Positions 1 to 13,845 are shown, counted from the stretch's first letter. The stretch: 64,000 nt of DNA from Strongylocentrotus purpuratus (GCF_000002235.5 NW_022145615.1:27826921-27890920), one strand, 5' to 3'. Notes: a model not told the origin generated them from the sequence alone. Made by a program: numbers and translations.

Positions 1-2227
1 GTTCATTTGAACCAAATTCATGACCCCATACCAAAACTTTGTATTACCTTTAACAAAGCATATTTTGTTGCTATTTTCAGTTTCCAATTCCTTTTTTTAA
101 TATATTTTTTTTTATAGAATACAATGGTTTAATATCATTGTTTGCAAAATATAGATATGAAAGCAAAGTTCTTATCAAGCCCGTTTGAGATTTGGTTCTC
201 ATTGCATTGACGCCCTCTTCATTGCCTTCTCATTTTCTCATTTATTTTCGTCGAGTTCTTATTAGACATGCATTTCTACCCGTCAACCCTGCCAACGCCT
301 TTCACCGACGAGTGATATGGTGGCGCTCTTCATGAAATGCATGTCGGGCATTATCAAGTAACGCCTCTTCCGATCAATAATTCTTCATTGAAATAGTACT
401 GCTACATATTTTTAAAAAAATGGTTTGGTTTGATTTGGTATGGTTGATTTGTTTAACCTTTCTGCTTTCTCTTCTGTCTTACTACATACATACAATGTAA
501 ACACATATTAATACCCCTTAGTCTTTTTTCCTTCTCGCTCTCTCTCTCTCTTTCCTATCTGTAATATAATATGCATATATAAATATGTATTTTTTCCATC
601 TGTTATGAAACTTCTTTCTATCTTTCTGTCTCTCTAGCTGTACACATCTTACCAACTCTTCCCCTCTCTTTTCCTTCTTTCGGTCTCACTCTCATATCTA
701 ACTGATCAAATCTTCATCACACATCTTTTCTCAGTTACGCTATGATGTGCACGTATCCGACGCCAAGAAATTTACTTAATCATTTTGTTTGGATATATTC
801 ATTTTTTTATTTTTCTGAATAACAAAACGATAAATTTCGAAGACATTTCATATGATTATGATTATTTTACATTTTCATGCTCAGTAAAAAACTTTTAAAA
901 TATACAATAACAAATGCTTTTTGTGTAAAATTCAAGAACAAACACAAGCATAACATGTTAACCCAGTAGTACTGAATTTGTTGCATAGAATATTGTACTA
1001 ATACAACAAATATATTGTACTTTAAAACAAATTAGTTATTTCAGTATGTTACAGGTAAGATGCAATACCACCAAAGATAGCTTAATATAAGATTCGAGTC
1101 CACTTACAGACAAGATTGTTCTCTTTATCTTTAAACAAAGTACTTTCTAACTGGAAATTAATAACACAGTCTGTGGGACCATTTTACACAAACGACTAAC
1201 CGCGTGTTACGACAAATCGCATACTACCAATTGCAAATGACTGTGATCAATCGCATCTCTTTAGCTTAGACCAATCAGATTCAAAATATCACGTGACAGA
1301 AAATATGAATCCCTATTGGTTGTAACGCTTGACCGAGGATATTTATCTATAATCATTGTGCAACAGGGTCTTTCAACAGCGTATGATACGCCTTGTTTGT
1401 TATGCTGTGGTATTAGGCCTGCAGTGGAATTTCGTACAAACATTCTAGAATTATAACATAAATATTTTTTCCTCCTTACCATTTGACTATTTCGATAACA
1501 CACACAAGAATAATATATAATTTAGATAAACACAATCGCATACAAACAAGGTATTAATGAAAAAAAGGGCCCTTTTTATAAAGAGATGGTATTTATCATG
1601 CATAAGTGCATGGTCAACTTAAAAACAATATTTCAGTGTAAAAATCATAGGTATTAGACACAAACACACCTCCATAATATTTGAAAAACTGCTTCTTAAG
1701 TGATTATTTTGGTTTCTGGTAGGGAGGTGGTGGCATTTATCCATTTATTGAAGGCTTTCTGTTTTTTGATTAAATTCGGTTATGGATTTGAGGGATATTT
1801 CATTTTGCGTGTACATAGATCGAAATAAAAAATGTGTAACCAAATCATATTCACGTCCAGCAAAATAGTCTAATGATACAAACATTCTACATATCACATT
1901 GTTCTGAGACTGTTAAGTCATTTTGTCCTTGTATTTTCAAATTTACGTGAATAACTTCAAAGACGAACAAACCTTTTACCGCCATATTACAGATGACGTT
2001 GTTGATTAATCAATTACACATGTTTAGACAATCGCGATGAATATTCAATGATTCTGAGAAGAATTGGAAGCATGTTCATGTCAATAATTCAAGGCATTAA
2101 TCATTCAAGGCATTTTATTATACTATCTCAGTTATAATATGTTTACATTGGGCACACATTTCACAGTGTAATTGTCCGGCTATATATTGATATGCAAATA
2201 ACATTTTAATAGCGCTTTGTATAGATT
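1..2227. other. Intergenic sequence, no gene seen
   Basis: AT-rich sequence downstream of the SRCR gene. A short pyrimidine tract (TC repeats) lies at about 537-552. The only ORF of note, at 1261-1503 minus, has no recognisable domain and no splice support. Confidence 0.6.
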
Positions 2228-2233
2228 TTTATT
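2228..2233 (-). terminator. Polyadenylation signal of the SRCR gene
   Basis: AATAAA on the minus strand (TTTATT on plus), about 88 nt downstream of the SRCR receptor stop codon. It is the first such hexamer in the right place. No transcript evidence is available. Confidence 0.5.
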
Positions 2234-2320
2234 AGTTGTTTAAGACGAAATATAATTGTTGTCATGAACTGATTTCTTTCTCATAATATTTCTAGCTTTA
2301 TCTAGCTCTCCTTGTCATGA

Positions 2321-5300
2321 CTACACTTCTACTGACGTCACAGTTGAGTCTAAATTGACTGTGTGTTTGGGGATCACGGGGATTGGACTACGGCAGCTGG
2401 ATAGGGAGATGTCATCTCCTTCATCATCAGAACATAAGGAACCAGCTAATGAAGCATTGTCTATATCAGTCTGATGATTAACAGAGCAAGGTGTCTCCTG
2501 CAGGAGTTGAGTCGCGGTGAAATAGTCCGGTGGCGGTTGTTGACCGCAGCGCGATGGAGACCGTTCAGCCGCGGCGTTTTCGTACTGCAACCGCAGCTGC
2601 TCAGCATCAAGCTCTCGGAAGAAATCGATAGCGTCGGTTTCGGTGCACCGCGGTGGCTGCGCCTCGTAACGTTCTTCTCTACCTACCACCGGTATCTCAA
2701 TCCGCGGTACTGGCAGCTGCGTGTACGGCGGGGGTGTGTCTTCTTCTTCAAGGCGCGAGTAAGGCGGTAAGTCTCCGTCGTTCCCCTGCTGTCCGTTGCT
2801 GATAGAGTTGACATTAGGTGCTGAACGTCCCTGGCTTCTTCCTCTCACTCTCCTCGTCCTCCTCATTCTCCTCTCCCTCTCACTTGGTTGATTCCCCTCC
2901 CGTCCACGGGATAATGTGATCCATCGCCGATGTCTGGAAGCTCTTTTCCTTATGCTGAAGAGGTAACCGAGGAGGACCATGATGACAAGGACGAGGAAGA
3001 CCAAGGAACCCGAGATCGTGGACAGTGTAAAAGTAGACTCGTCTTCAAAGGCAAAGAAATACAAAAAATATTAATATATTATGCATACTTTATAGTTTGA
3101 TTATAAATCAGGACTTTCTTGAAATAAGGAATATAAATGCAAGTGTTTGAAAGAGTGAAACATAAAGTGCTTAAAATAAGGCAACATAAATGCATCGTGG
3201 TGTTATAATTTAAATCAACGTTATGGGATAACATGGACAATTCTATTATCATGCCAAGTCACCTCCAGATTGTGTATGAAAAGCGACCAAGAAATTTAGG
3301 CTTAACATCTTACCCAAAGGCATTAGCGCACAGATTTCAAATCCAACCCAGAAACTTAATGAACATTGCCATGACCACTGGGCCATACTTCATCAAAATA
3401 TCTATACCAATGATTACTATTCCCGCATGGTGGAGATATATCAAATACTCAAGCGACCCATTACCCTGTTTTGCATATTGGAATAAAACCCATTTTGAAA
3501 TTCAATTTGCACATGAGCCGATAGAGGTAATATTACCAAATTGCACAACACACTAAGGTGACTTTATATTCTTACCATTGCTAATTATTATTTTAAAGCT
3601 AGAAACAAGATCACTATGTGAGTGTAGATAGCATGCATGCACATGATGAAGTGGGACCTCTTCATATTTAAAAGATCTGTGAATATTTGGGTGTCATATA
3701 AATTATTTTCTAACAAGGACCTGGTCTACTTTTGCCTATAACTAAAGCTTGATCCAGCCCCCCCCCCCCCACAGAATGATCTAGTGATGCCTTAGACTCA
3801 CTCTGGGGAGTGGTAGCTGTCTCCTCCGTGCTGCAAGTTAGAAACCAGATATGCGAGGGACAGTCTCTTAGATTGTTACGGTGACTGGGGCATTGTTCCA
3901 ACTCCTCTTCATCGCCAATGCATCTGTAGTCCCGCTGGTAGAATTGTAGGTTTGTTTCGTGATTATTTATCCTAACGGCACTACCTGTCGAGTAACCAAG
4001 TTGTCTGCATGCCACCTGCAATGATTGAAAGGTCCATAATGAGTTTATTTTGACTACGTTTTACCATTTTGTACATAAAATCTTTGATATATTTTGAGTT
4101 CATACGTGATGCCATGATATTCTCAATATTTGCTTATTATCTTCTTTTTCTTCGAATAAAAAGACTGAGAAATTGTCAAGCCTGTTTTTTTTTGGTTATT
4201 TTTTGGTTATTTTTTTTTGGGGGGGTTCATATTTGTATTCTGGAATCTATGAAAGATATGGCAGATTTACTTTAATATTCGGATGGAGGGCAGTAACCAG
4301 CCCCTCGATCCGCTGACCTCACCCCCACCCCTCCGCTGCCCCCCTCAATGTGGTCGTTCTCTTTGGTAAACCATCGTTGACATAAAGCACCTTTGGACTT
4401 CGATCTCGTGTTTTGAAGTTTAGTGAATGAAACCCTAATATCTTACATAATGAACACATCATGCACGAATTGTATACATATATATAAAGGGACTACCATG
4501 TTTCCAATATTTAAGGTCAAGTTCAACGGTTTCATCAGAATGAATATCTCTTCAAAAGAATAATCATACCAAGATTGACAAATTCGGTAGGGTTTTCGGT
4601 TTAAGAAGCATTTTTGTCACGCAAGGTAGGAGTTCAAATTCGTTCAGTATCAATGACACTGCATTGGTAAACAATTTGTATGATCTCATGTTTGTTTTAA
4701 CAGAAGATCCAAAACGCCTTTGAAAAAAAAAGTGTACTTGAATGTTATGTTTCGGTTCAATCTGAGGTTCATTACTGATTGCCTAAAGTCCAGTCATAAC
4801 AGCATTTCTGGAACTCCACAACGATATCTTATTTTATCCAAGGTGCACTGTCAGTTGATTTTGGCAAATTTGGTATCATTTGTATTTTGAAATGAATAAT
4901 CATATTCTAGTACTGGTGAATTATCTCCGCATTATTGGACGTATGGTATCCAGTTTTTAGGGCTACCCTGTATATGTATACACAAGGTGGCCCTATGTTG
5001 AGCCGAGATCGTCTTTCTACTCTGTTTACGAGCCTAACTCATAAACTGTATAAGGCTGTTTTCTATAATTAAAAACGTATACAATTTATTTCACCTGATT
5101 TAAAAAATAGCTTACTGTCTGTAAATGTAATATGATAAACATACATTACTTTGTGACAGTATATTGTTGAAAAAGGCGATATTTAAAACAAGGATACCAA
5201 ATAATTTTTATAAATGCATATACTTATTTCTTCTGTATTTTGATTTGGTACTGTTATGAGTTTAAATTAATTATTTTTATGGCAAGTTGTTGTTACCACA

Positions 5301-7410
5301 CAGTGCCTCGTGGAAGACCACCAATATTGGTGACAATGTGCTACCTTGTATATATCAGAAGGAAAAAAGGTAACATATAATATATATAACCTACAAACCT
5401 CTGATTCGGCCTCTGTCCATATGGTTGTGCACAAATCGAGCCACTTCTCATTATATAGTTGAATAATTCCTCTCATTGAACGTCCACTACTCTTGCTTCC
5501 ATGCAGGCGAATTGGCGCTTCTGAATGAATACAATAATTATATATTTAATTAGAAAACAGAGCCATAATCCGCTCTGGCATTCAGTGATAGATCATTTAA
5601 TATTACAATTGTGTATGTTGCTTAAAATGATACAACTTCCAGTGGATCTTGCTAGCCTGTCGTATTCATTATGCGGTATCATATGAATGTACATGTATGA
5701 CTTTGATTACCATATCACCTTGAGTTAGATCACCAAAGTTTGGTATTTACTGATATCCTTGCATGAACTTTTAAATAACCATGAATTAACCTTTTCTTTT
5801 GAAAATTAATGACATATTATAAAAGCACGTACTAAATAGAATCAAGGGAAAAACGATAGTTCCACTATTATAAATCCTTTAATTTTCTCATTCTAAAATC
5901 TCTATTCTCTGGGGGGGGGGGGGATACGTTGTTCAGCAAGTTGAAACCACTGGAGATCAGAATTTGGATTCATATTAAAATGCTCTACTGTGTATGTGTT
6001 AGGCGACATGGATTTCAATTATTTTATGATCATGAGATGATATTATTGTGATGTGATGTTGGGTTTTTTTCGTATACCCACGAGAAAGGAAGGAATTGAA
6101 ATCTTCGATTATGAAACCATTATTTAATTCATTTTTAATGTAAACGGTAAAGGCTTGCAGCGATCAATCTGGGGGGGGGGGGGTGTTTCACAAACATCCT
6201 AAGTCGAGTTTAACTCTAAGTTGGACTTTAAAACTAAGGAGAGCCATATGAAGCCTTAAAATAAATATATTCAAATACGAAAAAACAAGTATTTTAGACT
6301 TTTTATAAATTCCACATCAAGAACATGAAATCTCCTTGATAATAGAAAATATGAATGATTTGGATCAACATCTTATGCCTTTTAAAATAACTTTTACAAA
6401 ATATCTTTTTAGATGCTAACGGCTTTCTATACTTGTTAAGTCCAACTTAGAGATAAGTTCAACTTAGGATCTTTGTGAAACACCCCCAGGTCTGTATACT
6501 CACTGCATGTAACCGCTGCGTCGAACCCATGATTGTTTTCCGTGTTCTCTCGGACATAAGTACAATTGTCCAAGACGCTGGCTCCTTCAGGGCATTTCAC
6601 ACTTAAAAAGTAGACCGGCCCGCTCCCCTGACCGTAGTAACCTCCTCCTAGAGATGCGACATTATCATCAGGGAAACCAAGCTGATTGCAGACTGCTCGA
6701 GCTTCATTGTGGCCCCACGTGTCAAAATCCGTGATGGTACCAAATCGTCCATCTATTAACACCTCTACTCGCCCCTCAGTGGATAGCAGTGAGCCTGCCA
6801 GTCGAATTTTCCAATTTGATACACCCGAACCTAATCATTGAGACAGTGACATAATTCAAGTATGAACATTCTGTTGTTGCTGTTTACAATGATAATCTGA
6901 ACAAATCTGTGATTATCACAGTTAAAGAAGATTAAGTGAAAACAAAACAAACAAAATGTACAATAGATAAACAAAAACAAATGCCAGCAATAACAATGAC
7001 AAAAATATTTGCGTATTTAATTACCTTCGTGCCTATTAAAGCAAAGAAGAAAAAAAAAAGTAAATTTGGACGTCATGTTTTTTTTAATCGATTAAAATAT
7101 TCTACTAATTGACTTGAGGAAGTCGTTTCAAAACATATTAATTGGGCGCTATTCCTACCACCATAAATATATACAAATTCATCTATTTGTTATTTCGTTT
7201 ATTTTCTAAAAGTGCAGCATATTATTGTCTTTCTAATATTATTCTAATCACTACAATAACCACAACGCTTATTACATCTATTATTACCATCACCACCACC
7301 AGCACCACCACCACTATCACTATCACTATTTCTACTACTACTACGACTACTACTAAAACTACTACTACTACTACTACTACTAATATTATTACTACTACTA
7401 CTGCTACTAT

Positions 7411-7450
<40 letters not shown>

Positions 7451-7604
7451 GCTACTACTAATACTATTACTACTTCTATTACTACTACGTCTACTACTAG
7501 TACTACTTATTCTGCTTCTACTACTGATGTTGCTACTACTACTACTACTACTCCTACTACTACTACTACTATTTATACTACTACTTCTACTACTACTAAT
7601 ACTA

Positions 7605-7640
<36 letters not shown>

Positions 7641-7674
7641 TCTTCTGGTGCTGCTGCTGCTTCTACTACCACTA

Positions 7675-7718
<44 letters not shown>

Positions 7719-7789
7719 TTACTACTACTACTATCTTCTGGTGCTGGTGCCGCTGCTTCTACTACCACTATACTACTACTACTACTACA

Positions 7790-7832
<43 letters not shown>

Positions 7833-7903
7833 TTACTACTACTACTATCTTCTGGTGCTGGTGCCGCTGCTTCTACTACCACTATACTACTACTACTACT
7901 ACA

Positions 7904-7953
<50 letters not shown>

Positions 7954-8001
7954 CACTACAGCTATACTGCAACTATACCAGTTCTACTACTACCACTACG
8001 T

Positions 8002-8047
<46 letters not shown>

Positions 8048-8112
8048 CACTACTAATTCTACCACTACTTGTACTACTAGTTCTCCTTATTCTGCTTCTA
8101 CTATTGATGTTG

Positions 8113-8157
<45 letters not shown>

Positions 8158-9223
8158 ATAATAATAATAATAATTTACTACTACTACAAGTACTAGTACC
8201 ATACTACTATAATACTAATGCGACTGCTGCTACTACTACTACTACTACTACTACTACTTTCTACTACCATTACTGCAATTACGCGTTCTTTACTTGCTTT
8301 AATTTGTTTTGATATTTCTAATGGGCCATAAAAGGAGGAGGGGGGATTACATTTTAAAGTATTTTCTAGACATTAGGTCCTGTAACGATTTCTTGACATA
8401 ATTTTAGGGCCGATGTCCCATTAAGTTTTAAAAAGTTAAGTCATAATAGGTGTATAGCGATGGAGTTTCTACATTCTGAAAACTATTCTCCTTTGTTTCA
8501 TAGCTTATCTACACACTTATCAAACATAGAACAAATTTAAAAGTTAAGACCCATGCAAATCAAATCAATATTCTAAGTATGCATAAACATACACATTTCG
8601 ATAAATAAAATATTTGATACTGGGAATTCAAATCGCAAGTACATTTAGGTACATGGTAGTGATCATAATAAGCGAGATGATCATCATTATCTTTTATCAC
8701 CACCGTCACTACCTTCATGTCATCAGCGCCGTCATCATCACCACCACCAACATCATCCTCATCATCATCATTGCAATCATCAACATCATCACCACCATCG
8801 CCACCAACACCATCACCACCACCGTCATTATTATTTACAATGCAGTACTATTGGACATCTACTGTATATGACTACTATCAATTATCAATTATATTAATTT
8901 TGCATTATCAATTCTCACACCGACATTCGTATCACACAATTACATGGTATCAATGTAAATTCATCCTGTTACGATAGGTATTTCTAACACGTCGTGAGGG
9001 TTGCTGTTAATGGCTAAATATGTGTTTTAAAATTGACACTTCCTCATACACGATTTGTTCATAGGTACGTGATATTGGCCGGCCAATTCACAAACTTTAA
9101 GTATTTTTCATTTCAAAATGATGTGGAGCATTATTAACACATACCTGTTGCCATCATATTAAGTAGTAGAACCCAGGAAAACAGATGAAACCATGAGGTT
9201 CTTGTTATACATCCCAACGCCAT
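2321..9223 (-). CDS. Two-SRCR-domain type I membrane receptor (5 exons, 487 aa)
   Basis: Exons on the minus strand: 9223-9145, 6830-6504, 5520-5399, 4015-3802, 3042-2321. The donors read GT, the acceptors AG, all intron phases match (1,1,0,1), and the total of 1464 nt is exactly 488 codons. Residues 1-26 are a hydrophobic signal peptide from the ATG at 9223. Residues 27-135 form SRCR domain 1, encoded by a single phase 1-1 exon, which is typical of this domain. Residues 136-247 form SRCR domain 2, split over two exons, with six cysteines (group A-like) and the motif VACRQLGY. A short stem and a membrane span follow at about 259-278, then a basic and Ser/Pro-rich tail of about 210 aa with PPYSRL, PPPYTQL and PPPDYF, which could bind WW domains. 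SRCR receptors of this type usually act in recognition or adhesion at the cell surface; the ligand cannot be inferred. Domain 1 lacks one conserved cysteine pair. An AATAAA lies about 88 nt past the stop. Confidence 0.9.
3043..3801. other. Intron 4 of the SRCR gene
   Basis: Intron between SRCR domain 2 and the membrane-span exon. The donor (GTGAGT) is at 3801 and the acceptor AG at 3044-3043, both read on the minus strand. A plus-strand ORF at 3233-3556 has no recognisable domain and is treated as chance. Confidence 0.7.
4016..5398. other. Intron 3 of the SRCR gene
   Basis: Phase 0 intron that splits SRCR domain 2 just before VACRQLGY. It contains poly-T, poly-C and AT-rich sequence. No other gene is seen in it. 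Confidence 0.7.
6171..6487. mobile_element. MITE with GGGTGTTTCACAAA-type inverted ends
   Basis: Inverted ends of about 50 bp: the left end at 6181 (GGGTGTTTCACAAAC, then AAGTCGAGTTTAACTC) matches the reverse complement of the right end at 6435-6486. A G13 run lies at the left edge. The element sits in intron 2 of the SRCR gene and ends 16 bp from the splice donor of SRCR exon 2 (6503). The interior has no ORF. The target duplication is unclear. Confidence 0.7.
7245..8275. repeat. (TAC/ACT)n microsatellite of about 1 kb
   Basis: A kilobase of near-perfect TAC/ACT triplets in intron 1 of the SRCR gene (GTA/AGT in the transcript). A 37-40 bp non-triplet segment beginning CTTCTGGTGCTG recurs at about 7641, 7736 and 7852, so the array also has a higher-order period of about 95-116 bp. 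Long poly-Thr, poly-Leu, poly-Tyr and poly-Ser ORFs here are products of the repeat. Confidence 0.95.
8695..8830. repeat. (ATC/ACC)n imperfect triplet repeat
   Basis: CATCATCACCACC-type degenerate triplets in the same SRCR intron 1. ORFs across it are low-complexity and not supported. Confidence 0.8.
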
Positions 9224-10689
9224 GTTTGTTCCTTTGCGTACATAGTCCACCATTCTGCCCGCGTTATGGAAATAGGAACGATGGTGAATTTGCACATCTC
9301 TTTGTATTATTTGCCAAGTGCAATCATGCATCCCCCAAAAAGCGTTCATATTTCGATGTTATTGTTATTGCTCTATAAATGACGTAGCTTGTGTTTGCCC
9401 TATACATATGTACAAGGTGGTCCAAAATATCGCACAGATCATCAAATTGTTATTGTCTAAGAACAAGGAAAACTCGCTGCCTTGTTTCATCCCTGGTTTT
9501 AACTTTCATCCATTTTACAATGTCAGTTGAATACTGTCGCAAAGACTTTCGATAAATCAACCTACGGTAGTTCTAATAGCTCTGTTCAACAGCCATTGCA
9601 AATATGGGAAAAATTACAATGACGTATAACGTTGATTTTTTTGAAAATCTTTGAGATTGCGTCGTTTTAAGAAGAATTCGTGTAAAAATGAATCAACAAG
9701 TTTATTGTTCTCTTTAATGATTACACACTATATCTATACCTGTTCATTTCATTGTGCATAAAGGCATAGGTACACCATCAATAATAATATGCGAATTCGA
9801 ATGAGATTTCCTCGTTTTGTGCTTGTTCTTCTTGTTTGTCCCCTTCTTCTTAAACTCATATAAATTGAATCATCATCATCATCATCACTACAATTTATGA
9901 TATATTATTCTTGTATCATTATTTTTATTATTATCATTATTATTATTATTATTGTCAACTTTATTGTTATTAACATCAATACTGTTGTTGCCGTTCTCTT
10001 TATTGATGTTGCTGTTATCATTATCGTCATCCACATGACTATTATCCACTAAATAGTCCCACGTTAGTATAACTAACGTTCAAGTTGACATGTTACATGT
10101 TTATTGGATTATTCAGGATACAGATTTGTCTGTACACGCAGTTTGGATCATTTTGTTTAAACAGTCTGAACCGAAAGCTTTATAGAAGTGAATGGAATTA
10201 TGACGATTCGTACAGTCCCAGCTTGGTACCATAAATTATTAGACAAAACTCCGTGCATGGTCTAGTACACCGAGGTGTGTATTGGGGATCAAAGTCGAGA
10301 TCTCTGGCATATGTATTACGTCTCCTAAAGTAAATTTTAGGTCTAGACTATTCTAACAACTAATGCGTGGGTGTTCAAAAGAGCTAACAGCTTGAAGAGG
10401 GAAAAAAATGGTTATGCCTTTTTTATATAATCTAAAAAAGTTTATTTTGAAAAAACACCAATCGTGTCTTTAAACTTGAAATGCAAAATCTTCAAAATAT
10501 AATGCCTTTTGAGGATCCGATCTTCTAATGCGAAGTGTGTAAATTTACACTTTAAAATATGTGTAGTAATTTGGATACCATGATTTAAATGATTGGCATG
10601 AATACATCAAACTATTACAGTCAGTCGAATGATGAAACCTAGATATCCTCTATGCTTTGTGGTTTTGTAGAGTTTTATACACCGACCCA
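9224..10689. other. Upstream region of the SRCR gene
   Basis: Expected to hold the 5' UTR and promoter of the minus-strand SRCR gene. No TATA box or initiator can be called with confidence. Short CAT and TTA triplet runs occur at 9870-10030. No gene is seen. Confidence 0.5.
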
Positions 10690-11064
10690 TTAAAGGTAAA
10701 GACCAGTATTAGAAACGCCCCAATTTCAAAAAATGAAATGGAAGCTCTCATTACAAATCATGTGAAAGAATATGTTTTGACTAATACATGATGATAACAA
10801 AATTTGCTGGGAAACCGCCTACTAATTCATATATTTGGTAAATTTGTTTCTCTCATGGACTGTGAGAGATATAGGGTAGTCCCATATACATCTTTCTGTG
10901 TATAGTGCTTGTTACTTTATGAAGAATGGGCCAAATTTCTTATCATTTTGATGATTCCAGAACCTTGCAGATGCTAGATGCTAGATGATCAACCTTTTCT
11001 GATTGATTCCACAACGTTTCTTTCACAATGCAATCGCATGACCATAACTGGTCTTTACCTTTAA
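10690..11064. mobile_element. TTAA-flanked MITE, AGGTAAAGACCAG family, copy 1
   Basis: The element body is 10694-11060 with perfect inverted ends AGGTAAAGACCAG and CTGGTCTTTACCT, flanked by TTAA at 10690-10693 and 11061-11064. Related copies lie at 52584-52963 and 47189-47584. TTAA target duplication with a purine-rich 5' end is known for the Kolobok superfamily (piggyBac also uses TTAA but starts with C), so Kolobok-like is the better inference. It encodes no transposase. Confidence 0.85.
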
Positions 11065-11119
11065 TGGGTAAATTTAGTTCACTATCTATGGAATAACAAG
11101 TACCGATCTGCTCATATTA

Positions 11120-11460
11120 CGACTTCAGATTACAAACCGACTTCAGACCGACTCCAAACCGACTCCAAACAGACTCCGGACTGACTCCGGGCCGACTCCA
11201 GGCCGACTCCAGTCTGACTCCAGGCCGACTTCAGGCCGACTCCAGACCGACTCCGGGCTGACTCCAGACCGTACCCTCACCGACTCCAGACCTACTCCAG
11301 ACCGACTACAGATCGACTCCAGGCCGAATCCGGGCTGACTCCGGACCGTCCCCACACTGACTCCCGACCGAATCCGGGCTGACTCCGGACCGTCCCCATA
11401 CTGACTCCCGACCGACTCCAGGCCGACTCCAGATCGACTACAGACCGACCTTCTCTTGCC
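11120..11460. repeat. Minisatellite of GACTCCAGACC-like units
   Basis: Degenerate units of about 10-11 bp (GACTCCAGACC, GACTCCGGGCT). A 44-bp higher-order repeat is visible at about 11327-11414, beginning GAATCCGGGCTGACTCC twice in a row with one difference. Minus-strand ORFs with RSGVGLES-like repeats are products of the array. Confidence 0.9.
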
Positions 11461-11464
11461 CATG

Positions 11465-12860
11465 CGGTGTAATTTAATTTTTGTTCGGTCTGTAGTCGCT
11501 CTTGTGTCGGTCTCGTCGGTGGGACTGACAAATGAAGATTAAAATGAGCACATAATTAATGCAGGTTTAATATCCAGGTAATCTTTGGGAGAAGACAAGG
11601 ATCTAGCCTCCCTTTTTTTAACAAACCATCACAATTTCACTGAGTAATTTTATTGAGAAATGTCTAATTACCAGGTACTAAGTACTCTGATTATCAGAGT
11701 AAAACAGAGTTACACTGTGTAAATAGGATCTGCAAAGAATCCGACAATCATGCGTTATCAGAGTTCAATTCAATGGTCTTCTTCTTACGTAATTGTTGAA
11801 AAAAAAATTCAGTTAAGACATAGAGGAAGATCTAACCCTAATATACAACTTCAATCAAAAGGAAAGTAGAACAATCTGAGAACCAGACTCTTAAAAATGT
11901 AAATAAAATCAGGACAGAATGTTGTCTGTTTCGAGCCAGAAGGGCATTAAGTTATATACTTTTACACATAGTTAATGCGCTTTGGTTCCAAACAGACGAA
12001 ATAACAAGAACATTATGAATTTTGTAAGTTGTAATCACTTTACGCTTTGACATTTTTAATAATGATAATAATAATTATCCTTGCTTATAATTATAGCGCC
12101 TAGCACTTACTTTATCAGAAGTCTCTCAGCGCTCTACAATAATGCAGCGTAATTACCCTGGCTTTAGCAGTGCTGTGACGTTTATGGTGCCTCACAATTT
12201 CCTCATTTGTTCAACACACAAAATGACTAAAGCAAATTGTTGATTTAATATGAGGTAATTAAACGACATCTCACTCTTTTAATATGTGTACTAGTCAATG
12301 TAGGAAATCGCTGGCTCACTGAATATCATTAGTGTTAATTTAACATTCATGTTAGTCATTTTATTACTAAAAAGTCTAAGGAAGTAATTTCTTCTAAAGT
12401 TAATGTACAGATAAAATACACTAAATTTGTTGAAAAGTAGATTTGAAACTGTTTATGATATATGGATATAATGCTGGTATTCAATTTTACTCATAATTTG
12501 GATTACCTAACATATTATAAAATATTTTCATACAATCACTATGTCGGAAACTAAGAGCGAGAGAGATGTTATATATTGACGATGTCTTACAAAAATTCAC
12601 AATTGAATTAAAGCTGCGCATGCGCTATGCAAAATAAACTTGATTTGGAATCTTATACCAAGAGTATCAATGTGTGCTAATTATCAGTCTCGAGTATTCA
12701 TCTGTGTACCTTTTAATTAAGAGTACATAACAGTCAACATTTCAAAATGTATGACTCACGAGAGTCTTTGCATTTTATAGGACCTATAATAATAATATGC
12801 TATCAGTATTCCAACGTAGAGGGCACTTATTAGGAGAAACACAGAAAATGATGATATATT
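11465..12860. other. Intergenic, possible LINE or SINE tail
   Basis: No gene is seen. At about 12055-12170, a run of TAA triplets precedes ATTATAGCGCCTAGCACT and CTCTCAGCGCTCTACAAT, which resembles short interspersed or LINE 3' sequences common in marine deuterostomes. That identification is from memory and weak. Confidence 0.35.
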
Positions 12861-13845
12861 TAAACACGACAACCGTCAGAGTTGTCCATGGCTAATTTGA
12901 GATTCGCATAGATTTAGTTATCTCATAATCTAAACATTCATAACTCTCTAATTATTTGTCCGATTTGTGTAAAAATTGCGCCATTCTGTTTCTATTTTGT
13001 TTCTTCTTCGATTCAAATGAACTTAATTATTACAAAATAATAATAATAAAAATAATAATAATAATAAGATATTTCTATACCTCAAATTGCAATAATGCCT
13101 ACATGCAAATTGCTCTTACAATTTTCAGAAAAAAATATCGAGAGGGATAGGAAAATTATTTTCCATATGAAGAACTTTTGAACAAAAGACGTTCTTGGGA
13201 CGCAAAAAGGCGTTCTACAAACGTTTGAAAGCAGTTGGACGTTTTGAAAAAGTCATAAGAACATTAACCGTTTGTTGGGGGTATTTGTTGCATTGTTACC
13301 TCTGTGTATTTTACAGCCTTTGTACCTCTAACAAACGTTGAACAATGGGTTATGGGATGATATATTATATCGGGGGTCTTTGAAGGTATTGTTTAACAAA
13401 TGAATGCCGAATCTGAGATGCATGGCCCTACGTGTTATCAGCGTCTTTGATTTGGTGTATTTAATATTGAAGCCCTGAAAAAATTGCGCTTCAAAATGAT
13501 CAAAAAAGTAAACAACCTTTGACTGACCGGTTTTACCATACTCATTTTCCCAATAGACTGTTAGTAGTGTTATACAAAACTTTGGGAAAAAAGGCTTTTG
13601 AAATTTCGAACTCCAATCATAAATATCTTGATAATCAGACGGGCGATCGGCTTGTAAACATCATGGGATTCCTGACTGACCTGTATGATTATAATTATGA
13701 TTGCAGAATGAGCTAAATCCAGGATTTTGTTTAGAATCTGAGACAAAAATACCCACTCCCTTTAACGGGGACTCAGCAGGGGGTAAAATCGACCGTTATG
13801 AATAGTTTGACAGTCATTCGTGGATACATTATGGGACCAATGATG

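Noticed and set aside
3233..3556. 107-aa plus-strand ORF
   Set aside because: It lies in an SRCR gene intron, has no domain and no nearby signals.
7142..8312. Several long plus- and minus-strand ORFs of poly-Thr, poly-Leu, poly-Tyr and poly-Ser
   Set aside because: They are frames of the (TAC)n array and lie within an SRCR gene intron.
11143..11531. Minus-strand ORFs with RSGVGLES repeats
   Set aside because: Products of the minisatellite. No start context, splice site or homologous exon.
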